The position numbers were made by a program, and so were the translations under genes. This document shows, piece after piece, positions 33,918-44,170 of a stretch of DNA of 64,000 nucleotides. Under the pieces are notes generated by a model, which saw nothing but the letters and a program-made list of their open reading frames with translations, was not told the origin of the DNA and made no database searches. The stretch lies in the NCBI RefSeq assembly GCF_000350225.1, contig NW_005179058.1:520619-584618 (forward strand), in the 5' to 3' direction. Position 1 is the stretch's first letter. Each line of letters begins with the position of its first letter. The DNA comes from Chondrus crispus (lineage: Eukaryota > Rhodophyta > Florideophyceae > Gigartinales > Gigartinaceae).

Positions 33918-34212
33918 ATTCTTGGGGTTCTTCCTTCGACGGAGCCGGGGAGAGCTTCTCCCCCTTCTCAGATTGGGGCTTATCCCCTTCTGTAAACTCC
34001 GCCGCTAGGAGGGCGTCGAGAGGCATCGCGGTGCGTATCATGGCACACGGATGAGGGGTAACGTACCCCAGCACCTGGTTCTTCGAGAGGCGCTTGGGGG
34101 CGGAGGCGAAGTTGGCTACCAAGACCTTGAACTCTCGAAGTGCGGTGATGTGCGCGACCCCATTCGACAGGGAGACGCGGTGTTTCGCATATAACTGCGG
34201 GTTGGGTTCCAA
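33800..34212 (-). pseudogene. protease-RT linker of element A in a shifted frame
   Basis: Protein-like sequence (YAKHRVSLSNGVAHITALRE and SKNQVLGYVTPHPCAMIRT) joins the protease to RT but lies in a different frame from both. Two small indels, near 34220 and 33800, are implied. Confidence 0.6.
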
Positions 34213-34709
34213 ACGGAAAGACCCGTGCGACCGTTGGTCACATGCACCCAGGCTTGCGTCTCGGGTGGTATGATAACCGGACGAGAAACCTTGAGTTTGG
34301 GGGAAACTCGACCCGGGTCGTTTTCATACTCCTGCTCCGAGGGGAGCGGAGGTGCTTCGGCTCGACGGGTTGCCGGTTTTCTGACGATGGGGACTTTTGT
34401 CCCATCATCGAGTTCGACCACCTTCCGACGTGGATAGAAGGCCTCGACAAACTTGTCGTTAAAGTCACAGCCCAGGATGACGGGGGCTGCCAGGCGCTCG
34501 CACACGATGAACTTGCATTTAATGGTGCCAGTGGCTAGTCGGACAAAGAGGGTGATGGTCCCGCTTGTTCGTAACGGCCGCCCATTCGCGTCACCGATCG
34601 TCGGGACTTCCCCCGGTTCGACTAAGCGCTCCCATCCTTTGGGAAGGGTGTCGGCACGGACAAAATTGGAGTCGGCACCCGTGTCCAGGATGGTGAGTTG
34701 ACGCACCAT
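34213..34709 (-). CDS. retropepsin-type protease of element A
   Basis: LTILDTGADSNFVRADTLPK holds the DTG active site, and APVILGCDFNDKFVEAFYPR is the usual second half (ILG). It would process the Gag-Pol polyprotein as a dimer. After about residue 165 the frame is lost to the shifted linker. Confidence 0.85.
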
Positions 34710-34978
34710 GATGGAGGTGGTGATCCCAGGGTCGGCGTAGACCTTGTGATTACGTCGAGACAGTGTACAAACTGGCTCGACGGCCTTGTCTTCGGGGGAG
34801 CGCCTCCCGTTGTTAAGACGCTACGGTCGGCGGAGCGTCCCCATGCCCGTCGGATCGGGGTTGGAGGGGCTCGCTTGGCTAGCGTGTCTCCGCCCCAAGA
34901 CGCGGATCGCCGGCTTCGGGGGCGGAGGTGACGCGGTGTCCCGCGATGGAATGTCAGCAATTTTCAGCTGTGGGTCTC

Positions 34979-35542
34979 CTAGTTTTTCGGAGATGCGGTC
35001 TTACCGCTCGGGGGGCTTGACTTTTCCGACGCGGAGGGAGACTTCGACGGCAAGACGGGTGCAATCAGCCGATTCGCCTCGAAACTGAGGAGGGCTACAG
35101 CGCGCAAGTACGCGTCTGCCGGAACACGGGCCTTCTGTGCCGCCGTGAGCTTCTCAAAATTATGAGGGACGAGCGACACATCGCGCACCTTCATGCTACA
35201 GTCGGGGTTAATATGATCCCCGACTTTGTAGCAGGTGTAGCAGATGATTTGCGGGGAAGGCGTCTTCATGTCCCGGGTTCCCTCTTGACCGGCCCACCCG
35301 GGGGACTTCTCGCGCGGTCTCGAAAGCCGGGGCGGGTCCTTGTAGGGCGGCCGCCGCTCTCCGTAGAGCAACGAATCCTTGTCGTTGAGTAAGGATCCCT
35401 CGGTGGGAAATGAGGGTGACCCAGCTGCGGCGGCGAATGGCTCCTCATTGGCGAGGAAGTTGTCGGCGTCCAGGCCGGTATGATAGCTCGGGGTCAGACC
35501 CGCGGTTGTCGACGAGGGCATGCTGTCTGCCATTGCCAACAC
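34979..35542 (-). CDS. CCHC zinc-knuckle (nucleocapsid) part of element A gag
   Basis: ICYTCYKVGDHINPDC is a zinc knuckle with one extra residue between the second Cys and the His (C-x2-C-x5-H-x4-C). It is flanked by Ser/Pro-rich segments. The frame differs from the upstream gag frame; LAMADSMPSSTTAG and the preceding bases suggest a frameshift near 35600. Confidence 0.75.
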   Translation of the reverse strand: MLAMADSMPSSTTAGLTPSYHTGLDADNFLANEEPFAAAAGSPSFPTEGSLLNDKDSLLYGERRPPYKDPPRLSRPREKSPGWAGQEGTRDMKTPSPQIICYTCYKVGDHINPDCSMKVRDVSLVPHNFEKLTAAQKARVPADAYLRAVALLSFEANRLIAPVLPSKSPSASEKSSPPSGKTASPKN

Positions 35543-37056
35543 TTGCTTGGCGGCGGGTCTCGCGAAGTCGACGCGTCTTCTTCCGCGAGCCGTCTGCGCG
35601 CGTTAGGCCGCCCCTTGCGCGCGGGCTTCGGCCACCGTGTCCTGGAATGAGGATCGGGGCGATTTTCCCTTGCTTGGAGCACCAACGGCTTGATCGCCCG
35701 AAGGAGGCCCTCTATGAACAGGGTAGTGCGTTCATAGGGGGAATGGATGTCCCCACACCGCGCGAGGGCGGTTAACATACGAGTTGCATACTCGGTCTCA
35801 ACTTCGCCGGGTTTTTGGCGTAAATCCCGGATCACCGAGAGCGCTTGCTCGATCTGAATATTCGTAGCATACTTACGAAGCAACCAGTTAACTGCTGCTG
35901 GCCACGACGCAATCCCTTGATTGCGTCGGAAATATCCCCGATAGGATTCATACGCTTCCTTCGCCGGCGGGTTGAGGAGATGCGGCAAGGCCATGAGAGC
36001 CATTGCCTCCGACATTTCGGCGTTGTCGAAATTCTCCTTACATCTGGCCAAAAAGCTGATGACTTTGATCGGGTCGGACCCGTTAAACTTGTATTCTCCC
36101 ATTACGACGAGGAGATATTGCACGCGCTTACGCGTCGTGGCGTACACCTTTGCATCGACGGTGGGGTCGGTATTCACGAGACGGTATGCTCGATAATTAC
36201 ACGCGCCTCGGAAGCGGTGGTTGGTCGGTTTCCACACCGTGACACCCTTCGCTTTAGGGCCGAAGGTCGGTTGTGGTACCGTGAATGCCTCGGCTTCGGA
36301 GTCCAAATCGGAGTCGGATTCTGAAGCTGAGGGCGGGGATCTCCCCGAGTAACCAGAGAAATCCTCCGGTCCAGGTCGGCCTCCGTGGCCGGGCTTGTGT
36401 CGGTGGCTTTCGGTCTTGACCTTCTTGTCGCGAGAAGATCTTGGCGACGGGCCGCGGGCGACCGCTAGATCCGGGATAGGATCTCGTTGTCCCTCCATCG
36501 TCAGGGGATCGGGGAACGGGATCCCGGCGGCCGTGAGAGCCGATTTTGTGACGTCGGCGAACAGTAGATTTTCGTCCAACGGTTGTAACGCATGTAGCTG
36601 CGGGTTGGGTCTTGGCTTCGACGCGGTCGACTCGTCCGGTCTACCGGGGGCGGGTCGTGTCTGCGCCGTTTCCAAGGCGAGGTTACGCCGACGGAGGTCG
36701 TTGACTTCCTGCGTCAGGCGATCTACTTCCTCCCGTAGAGGAAGAATCGTCTCTTCGACGGTGGAACCGATGTCCTTCGGCCACGCTCGAGTTAGAACGC
36801 CTTCTAGTGCGGCGAGGCGATCACGGCCCTGTTGGGACTGTACCTCCGCCTGAGCGGCGATCTTACCAGCAAAAAGGCTGTCCAACATCTCGCATATCTT
36901 GGCGGTGTGCGAGTTGAGTTTCTCCTCGATTACGTTGAGAGAGAACCTCTCGGCTTCACGGGGTCCTTCGCGGCGGTTCCGCGTGGTCCACACAGCGACG
37001 GGCGCTGGGACGTCTCTCGGACGAGTGTCATGGGACGACTCGGAGCCGGTCACCAT
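35494..37056 (-). CDS. gag (capsid) of element A
   Basis: A frame of 520 residues from the ATG at 37056, 135 bases inside the 5' LTR. Residues about 35-130 form a predicted coiled coil (VDRLTQEVNDLRRRNLALET), followed by an acidic Ser-rich region. A retrotransposon capsid fold follows from about residue 300 (EYKFNGSDPIKVISFLARCK, FRRNQGIASWPAAVNWLLRK, IRDLRQKPGEVETEYATRML). The last 50 residues are probably out of frame. Gag forms the virus-like particle. Confidence 0.85.
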   Translation of the reverse strand: MVTGSESSHDTRPRDVPAPVAVWTTRNRREGPREAERFSLNVIEEKLNSHTAKICEMLDSLFAGKIAAQAEVQSQQGRDRLAALEGVLTRAWPKDIGSTVEETILPLREEVDRLTQEVNDLRRRNLALETAQTRPAPGRPDESTASKPRPNPQLHALQPLDENLLFADVTKSALTAAGIPFPDPLTMEGQRDPIPDLAVARGPSPRSSRDKKVKTESHRHKPGHGGRPGPEDFSGYSGRSPPSASESDSDLDSEAEAFTVPQPTFGPKAKGVTVWKPTNHRFRGACNYRAYRLVNTDPTVDAKVYATTRKRVQYLLVVMGEYKFNGSDPIKVISFLARCKENFDNAEMSEAMALMALPHLLNPPAKEAYESYRGYFRRNQGIASWPAAVNWLLRKYATNIQIEQALSVIRDLRQKPGEVETEYATRMLTALARCGDIHSPYERTTLFIEGLLRAIKPLVLQARENRPDPHSRTRWPKPARKGRPNARRRLAEEDASTSRDPPPSKCWQWQTACPRRQPRV

Positions 37057-37170
37057 AGCGAATACACGTAACGATCGGTGCGTCAGAGAAAAGCGTAGGT
37101 AGGAGAGATAGAAAGGGAAAGTAGGTCAGGGAAGAAAGAAGACACTCGGATGCACGAGAGTATCGACTGT

Positions 37171-37188
37171 TTCTAGATCAGGAGACCA
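37171..37188 (-). other. primer-binding site of element A
   Basis: On the minus strand TGGTCTCCTGATCTAGAA starts three bases after the 5' LTR. Element C has TGGTCTCCCGACCTAGA at the equivalent place (58391-58407). TGG pairs with a tRNA 3' CCA end. The tRNA was not identified. Confidence 0.65.
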
Positions 37189-37191
37189 AAA

Positions 37192-37837
37192 TGTCGTGCA
37201 CTACAGCCACGTGTGGCGGCTGTAGGCAGAGCGATGCGCGTTCGGACGCGTAAGGAAATTCGGGAGACCACCCGGTGGATGACCGGAACCGGGATCCGGG
37301 CGCGGCTTGCGCGGTAGAAAAGTAGCAACGTAGGCAGCAATAAAGGAGGAAGAATTAAAGGAAAAACAGAACGAACAGAGCGGACAGAACAGTAGTTAAC
37401 GTAGCGCTCGCGCGGTAGGGTCGACGCGCGCGGGGAAGGCAGTTGGGATTCCAGGGGTGTAGATGGCTCGGTCGGTATGGGCGAGCCAGTACCGAGTCGA
37501 GGCTACAACCTGGAATCCAGAAACCAAGGTAAGAGACCCGAGGCTTCGTGCCTCTTTACTTTGAGTATCGGGTTGACTATATAGTCCCCCGCCGCCGTAA
37601 GGGCGAAGCTAAATTATACTGTAAATTAGAATAACTAGGGACGAACGGGTGTAGCCCGGAGGGGACCAAGTACAGCCCCCATAGGCCCTATGGGATGCGG
37701 AGGGATTATACGTGTCCACGCCGAGGTCCGGTAGAGCGGCAGGGGAGTCCACGGGTACCCGTGGTACCCGTGGCGGCGCCGAGCGCGATTTTGGCCGGTA
37801 AAGACAGCTGTCCCGCTACATAGCACAGTGCACTACA
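37192..37837 (-). repeat. 5' LTR of element A
   Basis: Partner of 25465-26110, same length of 646 bases, followed by the ATAGC duplication at 37838-37842. Confidence 0.95.
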
Positions 37838-37842
37838 ATAGC

Positions 37843-38614
37843 GCCCAACGCCGAGGACGCAAACAGTCTCACAAGCGATAACATCAAGACATATGTGGAT
37901 TCACTTGTCAAACGTTCTAGCTTCGGTATCAACGACCCTTCCATAATCGAGAAAGCCTTGGAAAGTTTTTCAATGCCAACACACATCACAGAAGCTGACG
38001 CTCGCATAACACTTTACTGCGCCGATTTCTTCGAACGCCTTGACAGTAACGGATATGGTACTTTTCGTCAGGATAACCCAAAGAAGGCAGTCAGCATTCT
38101 CGTACAACAGCTTCAGCCCGCAGCCCTGAAGCGGGAGATATGAAGACGCATCTCGTATGATGAGAGCATTGAAAAGAACCTGAAGAAGTTCATATCCGTT
38201 CTTATCAAGGAAGCCGTAAACTGCTAGATCTACGACGTCGAATTAAGGGATCAAAAACGGACGCCAACGCCAAAGAACGGGTTTGCAAAAGACCCCCTGA
38301 AGCGCGCAAAAGGTCCGAGGAAGCCTTCGGACCCCACCAATAAGACGCCTCTGTGTCTCTGGTAAGAGCACAGCAAACGCGGCATACATCATTACCTTCG
38401 AAACTGCCAAGAGTGTCCAAAGGACGTGAAAGACCGCCTGTTTGAAGAACATTGAGGGAAATGGAAGGAAAACGCAAAGAGAACTACCGAATTCCTCTCC
38501 ACGGACTCAAAGAGCGTTGTATTCACCGCCAGATTTGGTGAGCACTACAACACTACTGTCTGTGCAGATACGTGTTCTGACGACAACATACTCGACAAAC
38601 ATATCCTCAATAAT
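37843..38614 (+). pseudogene. gag 3' part, zinc knuckle and protease of element B, with stop codons
   Basis: The frame continues gag (KTYVDSLVKRSSFGINDPSI) to a TGA at 38141. It then stays readable in the same frame through TAG 38225, TAA 38363 and TGA 38453 to the pol frame, so gag-pol was one ORF. A knuckle-like series (C...H...GIHHYLRNCQEC) lies at about 38355-38425. The protease active site reads CADTCSDDNIL, with DTC in place of the usual DTG/DSG, which should be inactive. Confidence 0.7.
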
Positions 38615-41392
38615 TTGAGAAAGGCAGGTGTCGAGCACACGGTTGAAATCCTGCCCCGACCACAAACATTTAATATGGCAGCAAACCTTCCCGATGGAAC
38701 CCCAGCTTCGCTTACCTGTGCTCAGGTAGTAACTGTGGACACTGAGCTCCACATCAGACACGGGCCTGCGCTAACGCTTCGAGGCGTTCGTTGGCTCGTG
38801 ACGAAACAAGCCGTCGGGGAACCGCTCATAAGTCATCCTTTGCTCGAAGCCCTTGGTCTCAATACCCGTGACATACTGGCTGCCGCCGCTGAAAAACATA
38901 CCGGAATTGTTGACGTACCCGAACTATTCGACCAACACGCCGAACGACGCACAAACGGTAAGATCGCCAGAATTCTCGAATGCGTCTACCACGCCGAGGG
39001 CGGAGCTGACGACGCTGATCTCAACGACGATGACGGCTGGTTGGACCTTGGTCCCGAAAACCCCTCCGACAAGAAAAATACCGGTCAGCAGAAGATCGAG
39101 GAAGCTCGAAAAAGGGGGATGACTGTCAAGGGCCTGAAAGGTCTCGAGGCCCTCCTGAACGAATTTTCCGACGTCATAAAGCTAAGGCTTGATGCTGGAG
39201 AACCTGCTCACATCAAACCTTTACGAGTTAATCTCAAACGGGACGCCGTGCCTGTCCGTGCAAAACAGCGTCGCTATCCACCGCTCAAGAAGGAGTTCAT
39301 GTCCCGATACGTGCGGCAGTTGCTAAAGCTTGGATTGGTCAGGAAAGTTACCGCTCCGGAATGGGTATCCGCTCCTCTCATCGTTCTGAAGCGCCCTCCG
39401 GCCATGTATCGACTTACTGTCGACTACCGCCCCGTAAACAATGCGACCGTCCAGACGTTCTGGCCAATGCCCAACATCGAGGCAGAACTCTCGGACGCTC
39501 GCGGTTCCAATGCTTTTGCCGCTATCGACTTCTGTAGTGAGTATTGGAAAGCTCCGTTGCACCCCGAAAGTCAGCCACTTTTCGCTTTCATGACACCAGA
39601 TGGGGTCGTGATGCCTACCCGTACTACTCAAGGAGGAACCAACTCAGCTGCTAACTTTCAGGAAAAGGTGGCAGACTGCTTCAACGAACTACGCGAAAAT
39701 TTCAAGGCATGGCTAGACGACTTTATTCTTTTCGCCACAGACGAGGGGCACCTCCTCCGCATACTCCGCCGTTTCTTCGAGATCTGCCGTGCTCGCAGAC
39801 TTGTTGTTTCGCTCCCTAAGTCTGACTTCTTCCTCCGAGAAGCTACATGGTGCGGTCGCATTATTAATTCCCATGGTGTACGGTTTAACCCGAAGAACCT
39901 TTCAGGACTCAAGGACTCCGATCTCCCCCGCACGGCCGGAGAGCTCTGCGAGTACGTTCACGGAGCAAGATGGGTCTCTACGAGTATCCCACGTTTCGCT
40001 GAACGGGCTGCGTCTTTGCGCGAACTTCTAGAACTTGCTTACACTAGGGCAGGAGGAAGCCGAAAGAAGAAATCTATCTCTAAGTTTACCCTCAGTGACT
40101 TGGGATGGTGCCACAAACACGAAGCAGCGTTTAAAGACCTCCAAAAGCAGCTGCAAGAAGCAACTCGACTCGCACACCGCGACCCGAATTTGTCCTTTTG
40201 CGTGCACACCGACGCGTCCGATAAGCACTGGGCCGTATGTGCAACACAGTGCCAACCTTCTGAGCTGTCGAAACCTATCGAGGACCAAGCACATCAACCT
40301 CTCGCATTTCTCAGTGGAACTTTTTCTGAACGTGAGGAACACTGGTCTACCTACGAGCGCGAGGCATTCGCCGTTGTGCAAGCTTTCCGCAAAATAGACT
40401 ACCTTCTCGCGTGCGACCACTCCACCCGTGTTTTCACAGACCATCGCAACTTGCTGTTCGCTTTCAGCCCGGTCTCAATGGAACCATACCTAGGCCGCCA
40501 CAAGGTGCTCAAGGTCATTCGTTGGGCACTCTTCCTAACTGCATTTAATTATCGAATTGAGCACGTCCCTGGAGATTCCAACATCTGGCCAGACATAATG
40601 ACACGATGGATGCGAGGCTATCGAAGAGCCCCCTCCATTCGCCGCGTTACAGCTGCGCTCCTATTCAACGGTGTCACCATCCCTCCGGACTCCCCTGAGT
40701 TCGAGTGGCCCTCTGCTGCTGAGATCGTTACAGCCCAATCCATACACAAGGCCTCCGCGCCATGCACTGCTAAACCACACAATTCAGGGCTGCTGGCTAT
40801 CAAAGGGGCAGTGTGGATACCTGAAGATTGTGTCGACCTCAAGCTACGACTACTGACAATCGCTCACGCCGGAAACGCTGGACATCGTGGTTCAGATGCC
40901 ACTTGGAACGCACTACGGGAAGCATTCACGTGGACCGACCTCCGAGATGACACTCGCTCTTTCATCTCATCTTGTCTTTTCTGCGTCCTTTCCAAGAGTG
41001 GAAACAAGGATCCACGCCCCCTATCAACGACCTTACACGCCTCCAAGCCAAACGAAGTTATTCACTTTGACTACCTGTTCCTCGGTGATAGTGATGAGGA
41101 CCGCAAGTACGTATTGGTGGTCAAAGATGACCTAAGCGGCTACTGCTGGCTCGAACCTTCCAATTCCCCAGATGCTACACACACCGCTAAAGTACTAGCT
41201 CGCTGGAACCGCGTCTTTACGACACCTAACATCTGGGTGTACGATCAAGGCTCGCACTTTAAAAACGAAGGCTCGAGGAACTCGCCAAGACGTATCGAAT
41301 CCAACACAATTTCTCCGTCGCCTATTCCCCATGGGCCAACGGGACCGTCGAATCTCTTATGCACTCCATATTATCTGCCACAAGGGCCATGA
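38615..41392 (+). pseudogene. reverse transcriptase, RNase H and integrase of element B
   Basis: RT: EWVSAPLIVLKRPP, LTVDYRPVNNATV, the second motif AIDFCSEYWKAPLHPESQ and the catalytic FKAWLDDFILFATDEG (LDD). This lineage with SEYWKAPL and WLDDFILFA resembles gypsy elements of oomycetes and fungi, from memory. RNase H: VHTDASDKHWAVCATQCQ and STYEREAFAVVQAFRKIDYL. Integrase: HAGNAGHRGSDATWNALREA with CLFC, then VIHFDYLFLG (Asp) and WVYDQGSHFKNE (Asp). A one-base indel near 41270 shifts the frame; the domain goes on in the next feature. Confidence 0.88.
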
Positions 41393-42216
41393 TCGCTGAA
41401 TTGAAGCTCGCCCCGCAAGACTGGGCTTCTGTTATCCCAGTTATCGCTTCTGCGCTCAACGAAACAAGTCTGGATCGCCTTGGTCGCCGCTCCAATGCTA
41501 TTTCTCGCTCCCCTCTGGAGGTCATGACGGGAATACCTCCTAATCGCCCTGTCCTACGCATTTTACCCCATACTGCTGAAGCTCATGAATGGAGATCTTT
41601 GAAACACGCTCGCGCAGCTCAGGTACTGGGCATCTCTGAACTTCAGGACTCACTTGACCAAGTCCACAAAGATGTCGAACGCTCTGTAAGCCTACGTCGG
41701 GAAAGAGCCATTGCTGCACACAACAAAGCTACAAACATTATACAGCCCTCATTTGTTGTCGGTGATTTTGTCCTCGTCCGACGCGCCAACGATCGAGGAC
41801 ACAAACTGCGATTTCGCTGGTTCGGACCGTGTCGCATAACCGCTGTCTACAGTTTCCTTGTTTATGGAATATCTTCTCTACGTGACGGTAAAACGGAACG
41901 AGTTCACTGCGCCCGTCTTATCAAGTATCGTGACTCTTTGCTTGGCTCCCCCATACCGAAAGAAATGATGGAACTAGCCGAGCGAACCGAATCCCGCTTC
42001 GAAGTCATCGAGAAAATACTGGATGTCGGTGAAGCGCCCGAAGGTTTATTCTTTCGCGTTCAATGGGAAGGGCTTCCTGACAAACGCGACTGGACCTGGC
42101 AACCGGTCGCCCCCCTTTTCGCCCACATACCCGATATCGTTGCAGACTTCCTCAACACGTTCAAGTCAAAAAAGAAGCTCGTGAACAAGATTAAACATCA
42201 GCTTAGCCTTTCTTGA
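41270..42216 (+). pseudogene. integrase C-terminus and chromodomain of element B
   Basis: After the frameshift the integrase continues (SVAYSPWANGT, then MHSILSATRAMIAELKLAPQ). The post-integrase region VVGDFVLVRRANDRGHKLRF and RWFGPCRITAV follows. A terminal chromodomain covers FEVIEKILDVGEAPEGLFFR, VQWEGLPDKRDWTWQPVAPL and the helix after it. The stop at 42214-42216 is 40 bases before the 3' LTR. Confidence 0.85.
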
Positions 42217-42256
42217 GCAATGTCGCCTCCTGCCGCGACAGACCTCATAGGGGCAG

Positions 42257-42690
42257 TGCCGGACGCTGTCACAAATCGACCTACGCATCTGATTGATAAT
42301 TCCGTTTATGGGGCACTGGTTACCAACAAGTCTACAGTAGCATCCTTGATATGCCTTATATGGGTTTATAGAACCCAGAAGGGTAGTAGCTGATTTCGTG
42401 TCGATACAATATAAAGGCCGATCCAACCACTGTTGGGAAGGCAGACAATCACGAACATCAAACACCGTCACCGCCTTTGACCAAACCTGACTGGTCAAGC
42501 TGGTCGTCAGCACTCCGAACCGTCTCCTTGGACCCGCTTCTCGACCATCACCTTCGCTCTGGGTCACACCAAGTGGCCAAGAATCTCGTTCCTTCCTGAG
42601 CCGTCCTCTCCAGACCGGTTCACGGACCGATTACGAACTCCGAAACCCGACTCCCTGTCGTGGTGGACTGTGTGCCTGTGGCTGGCCACA
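42257..42690 (+). repeat. 3' LTR of element B
   Basis: Matches 24655-25088. The first ten bases (TGCCGGACGC against TGTGGCACGC) and about 16 later positions differ. It is followed by the CTAA duplication. Confidence 0.88.
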
Positions 42691-43441
42691 CTAACATTTG
42701 TCAGAGGTATGAAGAGGAACTAAATTTGCCTGTTAAACATGGGCAGCTTTATGAGGTCTCAAACCTTTATGCAGAGTATTGCAGTCTTCATCTCCGACAC
42801 CTGTCAAAGAAGAAGAGAAAATTTGTCGGTATGTCAAAATTCTTCGAGGACAAAGCTTAAAGCAATCAGACATTTATTCATTATTTGACCGCCTGCACCA
42901 ACCTTCACGTCCAAAATGGGTGTTCTACGAGTAAGGGAAGAGAGGCACTTGTGACATCAATGGAAACAGTTCACCTTTTGGTATCATCAGAGTCAACTAA
43001 TGATTCTGAAAAGAAATGGGAGTGCCCCTCTCTATATGAGATTCAAGCACGTTTCAAATTGTTATCGGAAAGATATGGATCTATGTCTTCTACATATCAG
43101 GAAGGAAATAATGACTGGCTTTCTGAGATCAAGGCTGGTCCTTTAAAGTTGTGCACCCACCTTTTTCTATTGTTGAACATCTCGCAGAGAGAGGTTCCGA
43201 AAATGAGCATCTTTAAGTGCGTGCAATGGAAAATGTTGTTCAGGAGAGGTTATTGCCCGCTGCCGGTAGTCATATAGAGGAATTGGAAACTGCGGTCGAA
43301 GAATCAGATCGAAGCCAAGACGCTGTTAGCGAGAAGTCGGACTGCACTGTCTTTGAAAGCGAGATTGAATTTACTTTCCGTGAAAGTAATAACAGCTCTG
43401 GCTCAGAAGGTAGCTACCGTGTTAAGTTTAAGGTTTCGTGA
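42691..43441 (+). pseudogene. 3' part of the split Cys-rich gene, decayed
   Basis: After the CTAA copy the frame continues ICQRYEEELNLPVKHGQLYE and YAEYCSLHLRHLSKKKRK to 42860. Protein-like sequence then moves through other frames: KILRGQSLKQSDIYSLFDRL to about 42935, KKWECPSLYEIQARFKLLSE to about 43130, then FKVVHPPFSIVEHLAERGSE and EELETAVEESDRSQDAVSEK to 43441. Several indels or unrecognised introns are required. The acidic Ser-rich tail could be the true C-terminus. Confidence 0.5.
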
Positions 43442-43974
43442 AGTTTAGAACAGAAGGAAAAGTGTAAGAGCGAGATTACATATATCCATAGTCCTCAAGA
43501 GATGGAGGGGCCTTAGTAACGATGCCTCTTATGTAAGAAACGGGAAGGGGAAGGGTAAGAGCGAAAATGAAGACAAACGTTTGTATTCGATGTCGGAGTG
43601 CATTGTTGAATTAGAATCAGTATGTTTGTGCATGTGGCCGACCTCTGCAATTGCGATTGTGTTGAAATTCGGTTGTATGCTATCAGCGCAAGGCCACAGC
43701 ATTTCATGGAGGGGCGAGTGAGATGATTGATTTCTTGTCCCGTAACTTTTGACAGGGATGTCCATTTCCAAAGATTGACCCCTCATATCAAAGGGCTGAA
43801 CTCGTGGTTTACATTGCACGCCATATAGAAACTAGTCAGGTATTGGCTTGCCGATTTTAAGACGATTTATTCCTTGGGGGAGGAAGTTGCCCTGTCTACA
43901 AAGACGTTATGATAACCCTCAATTTTGGCATTTGGCCATTAGCCGTTACATTTTGCCAGAAGGGCATTTCAGAT
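43442..43974. other. spacer left of the Harbinger element
   Basis: Only short frames without motifs are present, and no repeat partner was found in the window. Confidence 0.45.
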
Positions 43975-44170
43975 ATTACGCCTGGAACAATTCTGCAAAT
44001 AACTCGTGAGTAAATCACCCCGGCAATTGCGGAAATGTGTTTCCGAAACGTAGAAACAAATTCCCAAATTTTGATTTACGCCGACGGTCCCGTGATGGAA
44101 CCATGAGTATTACCAAGGGTACACTGCTGGGAGGGCGGCTTGCTTGTTCTTGCAGCAACCTGCAGCAACC

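Larger units (their letters stand above)
25465..37837 (-). mobile_element. Ty3/gypsy chromovirus A (12.4 kb), inserted in gag of element B
   Basis: LTRs of 646 bases lie at 25465-26110 and 37192-37837, running TGTCGTGCAC...GTGCACTACA (9 of 10 inverted). The duplication is ATAGC (25460-25464 and 37838-37842). About four differences between LTRs indicate a recent insertion. The genes read on the minus strand: gag, CCHC knuckle, protease, RT, RNase H, integrase, chromodomain. The primer-binding site TGGTCTCCTGATCTAGAA begins three bases inside the 5' LTR (37171-37188), and a polypurine tract (AAGAAGGGGGA) abuts the 3' LTR. An extra 3.9 kb between the chromodomain and the 3' LTR holds an antisense ORF. 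Confidence 0.96.
24655..42690 (+). mobile_element. Ty3/gypsy chromovirus-like element B, with element A nested inside
   Basis: LTRs of 434 bases lie at 24655-25088 and 42257-42690, running TGTGGC...GCCACA. The target-site duplication is CTAA (24651-24654 and 42691-42694). Without element A the length is about 5.66 kb. By eye the LTRs differ at roughly 20 places, so this is the oldest of the well-bounded LTR elements. Its genes read on the plus strand. Coding lesions (four stops, one frameshift, the insertion of A) make it inactive. Confidence 0.92.
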
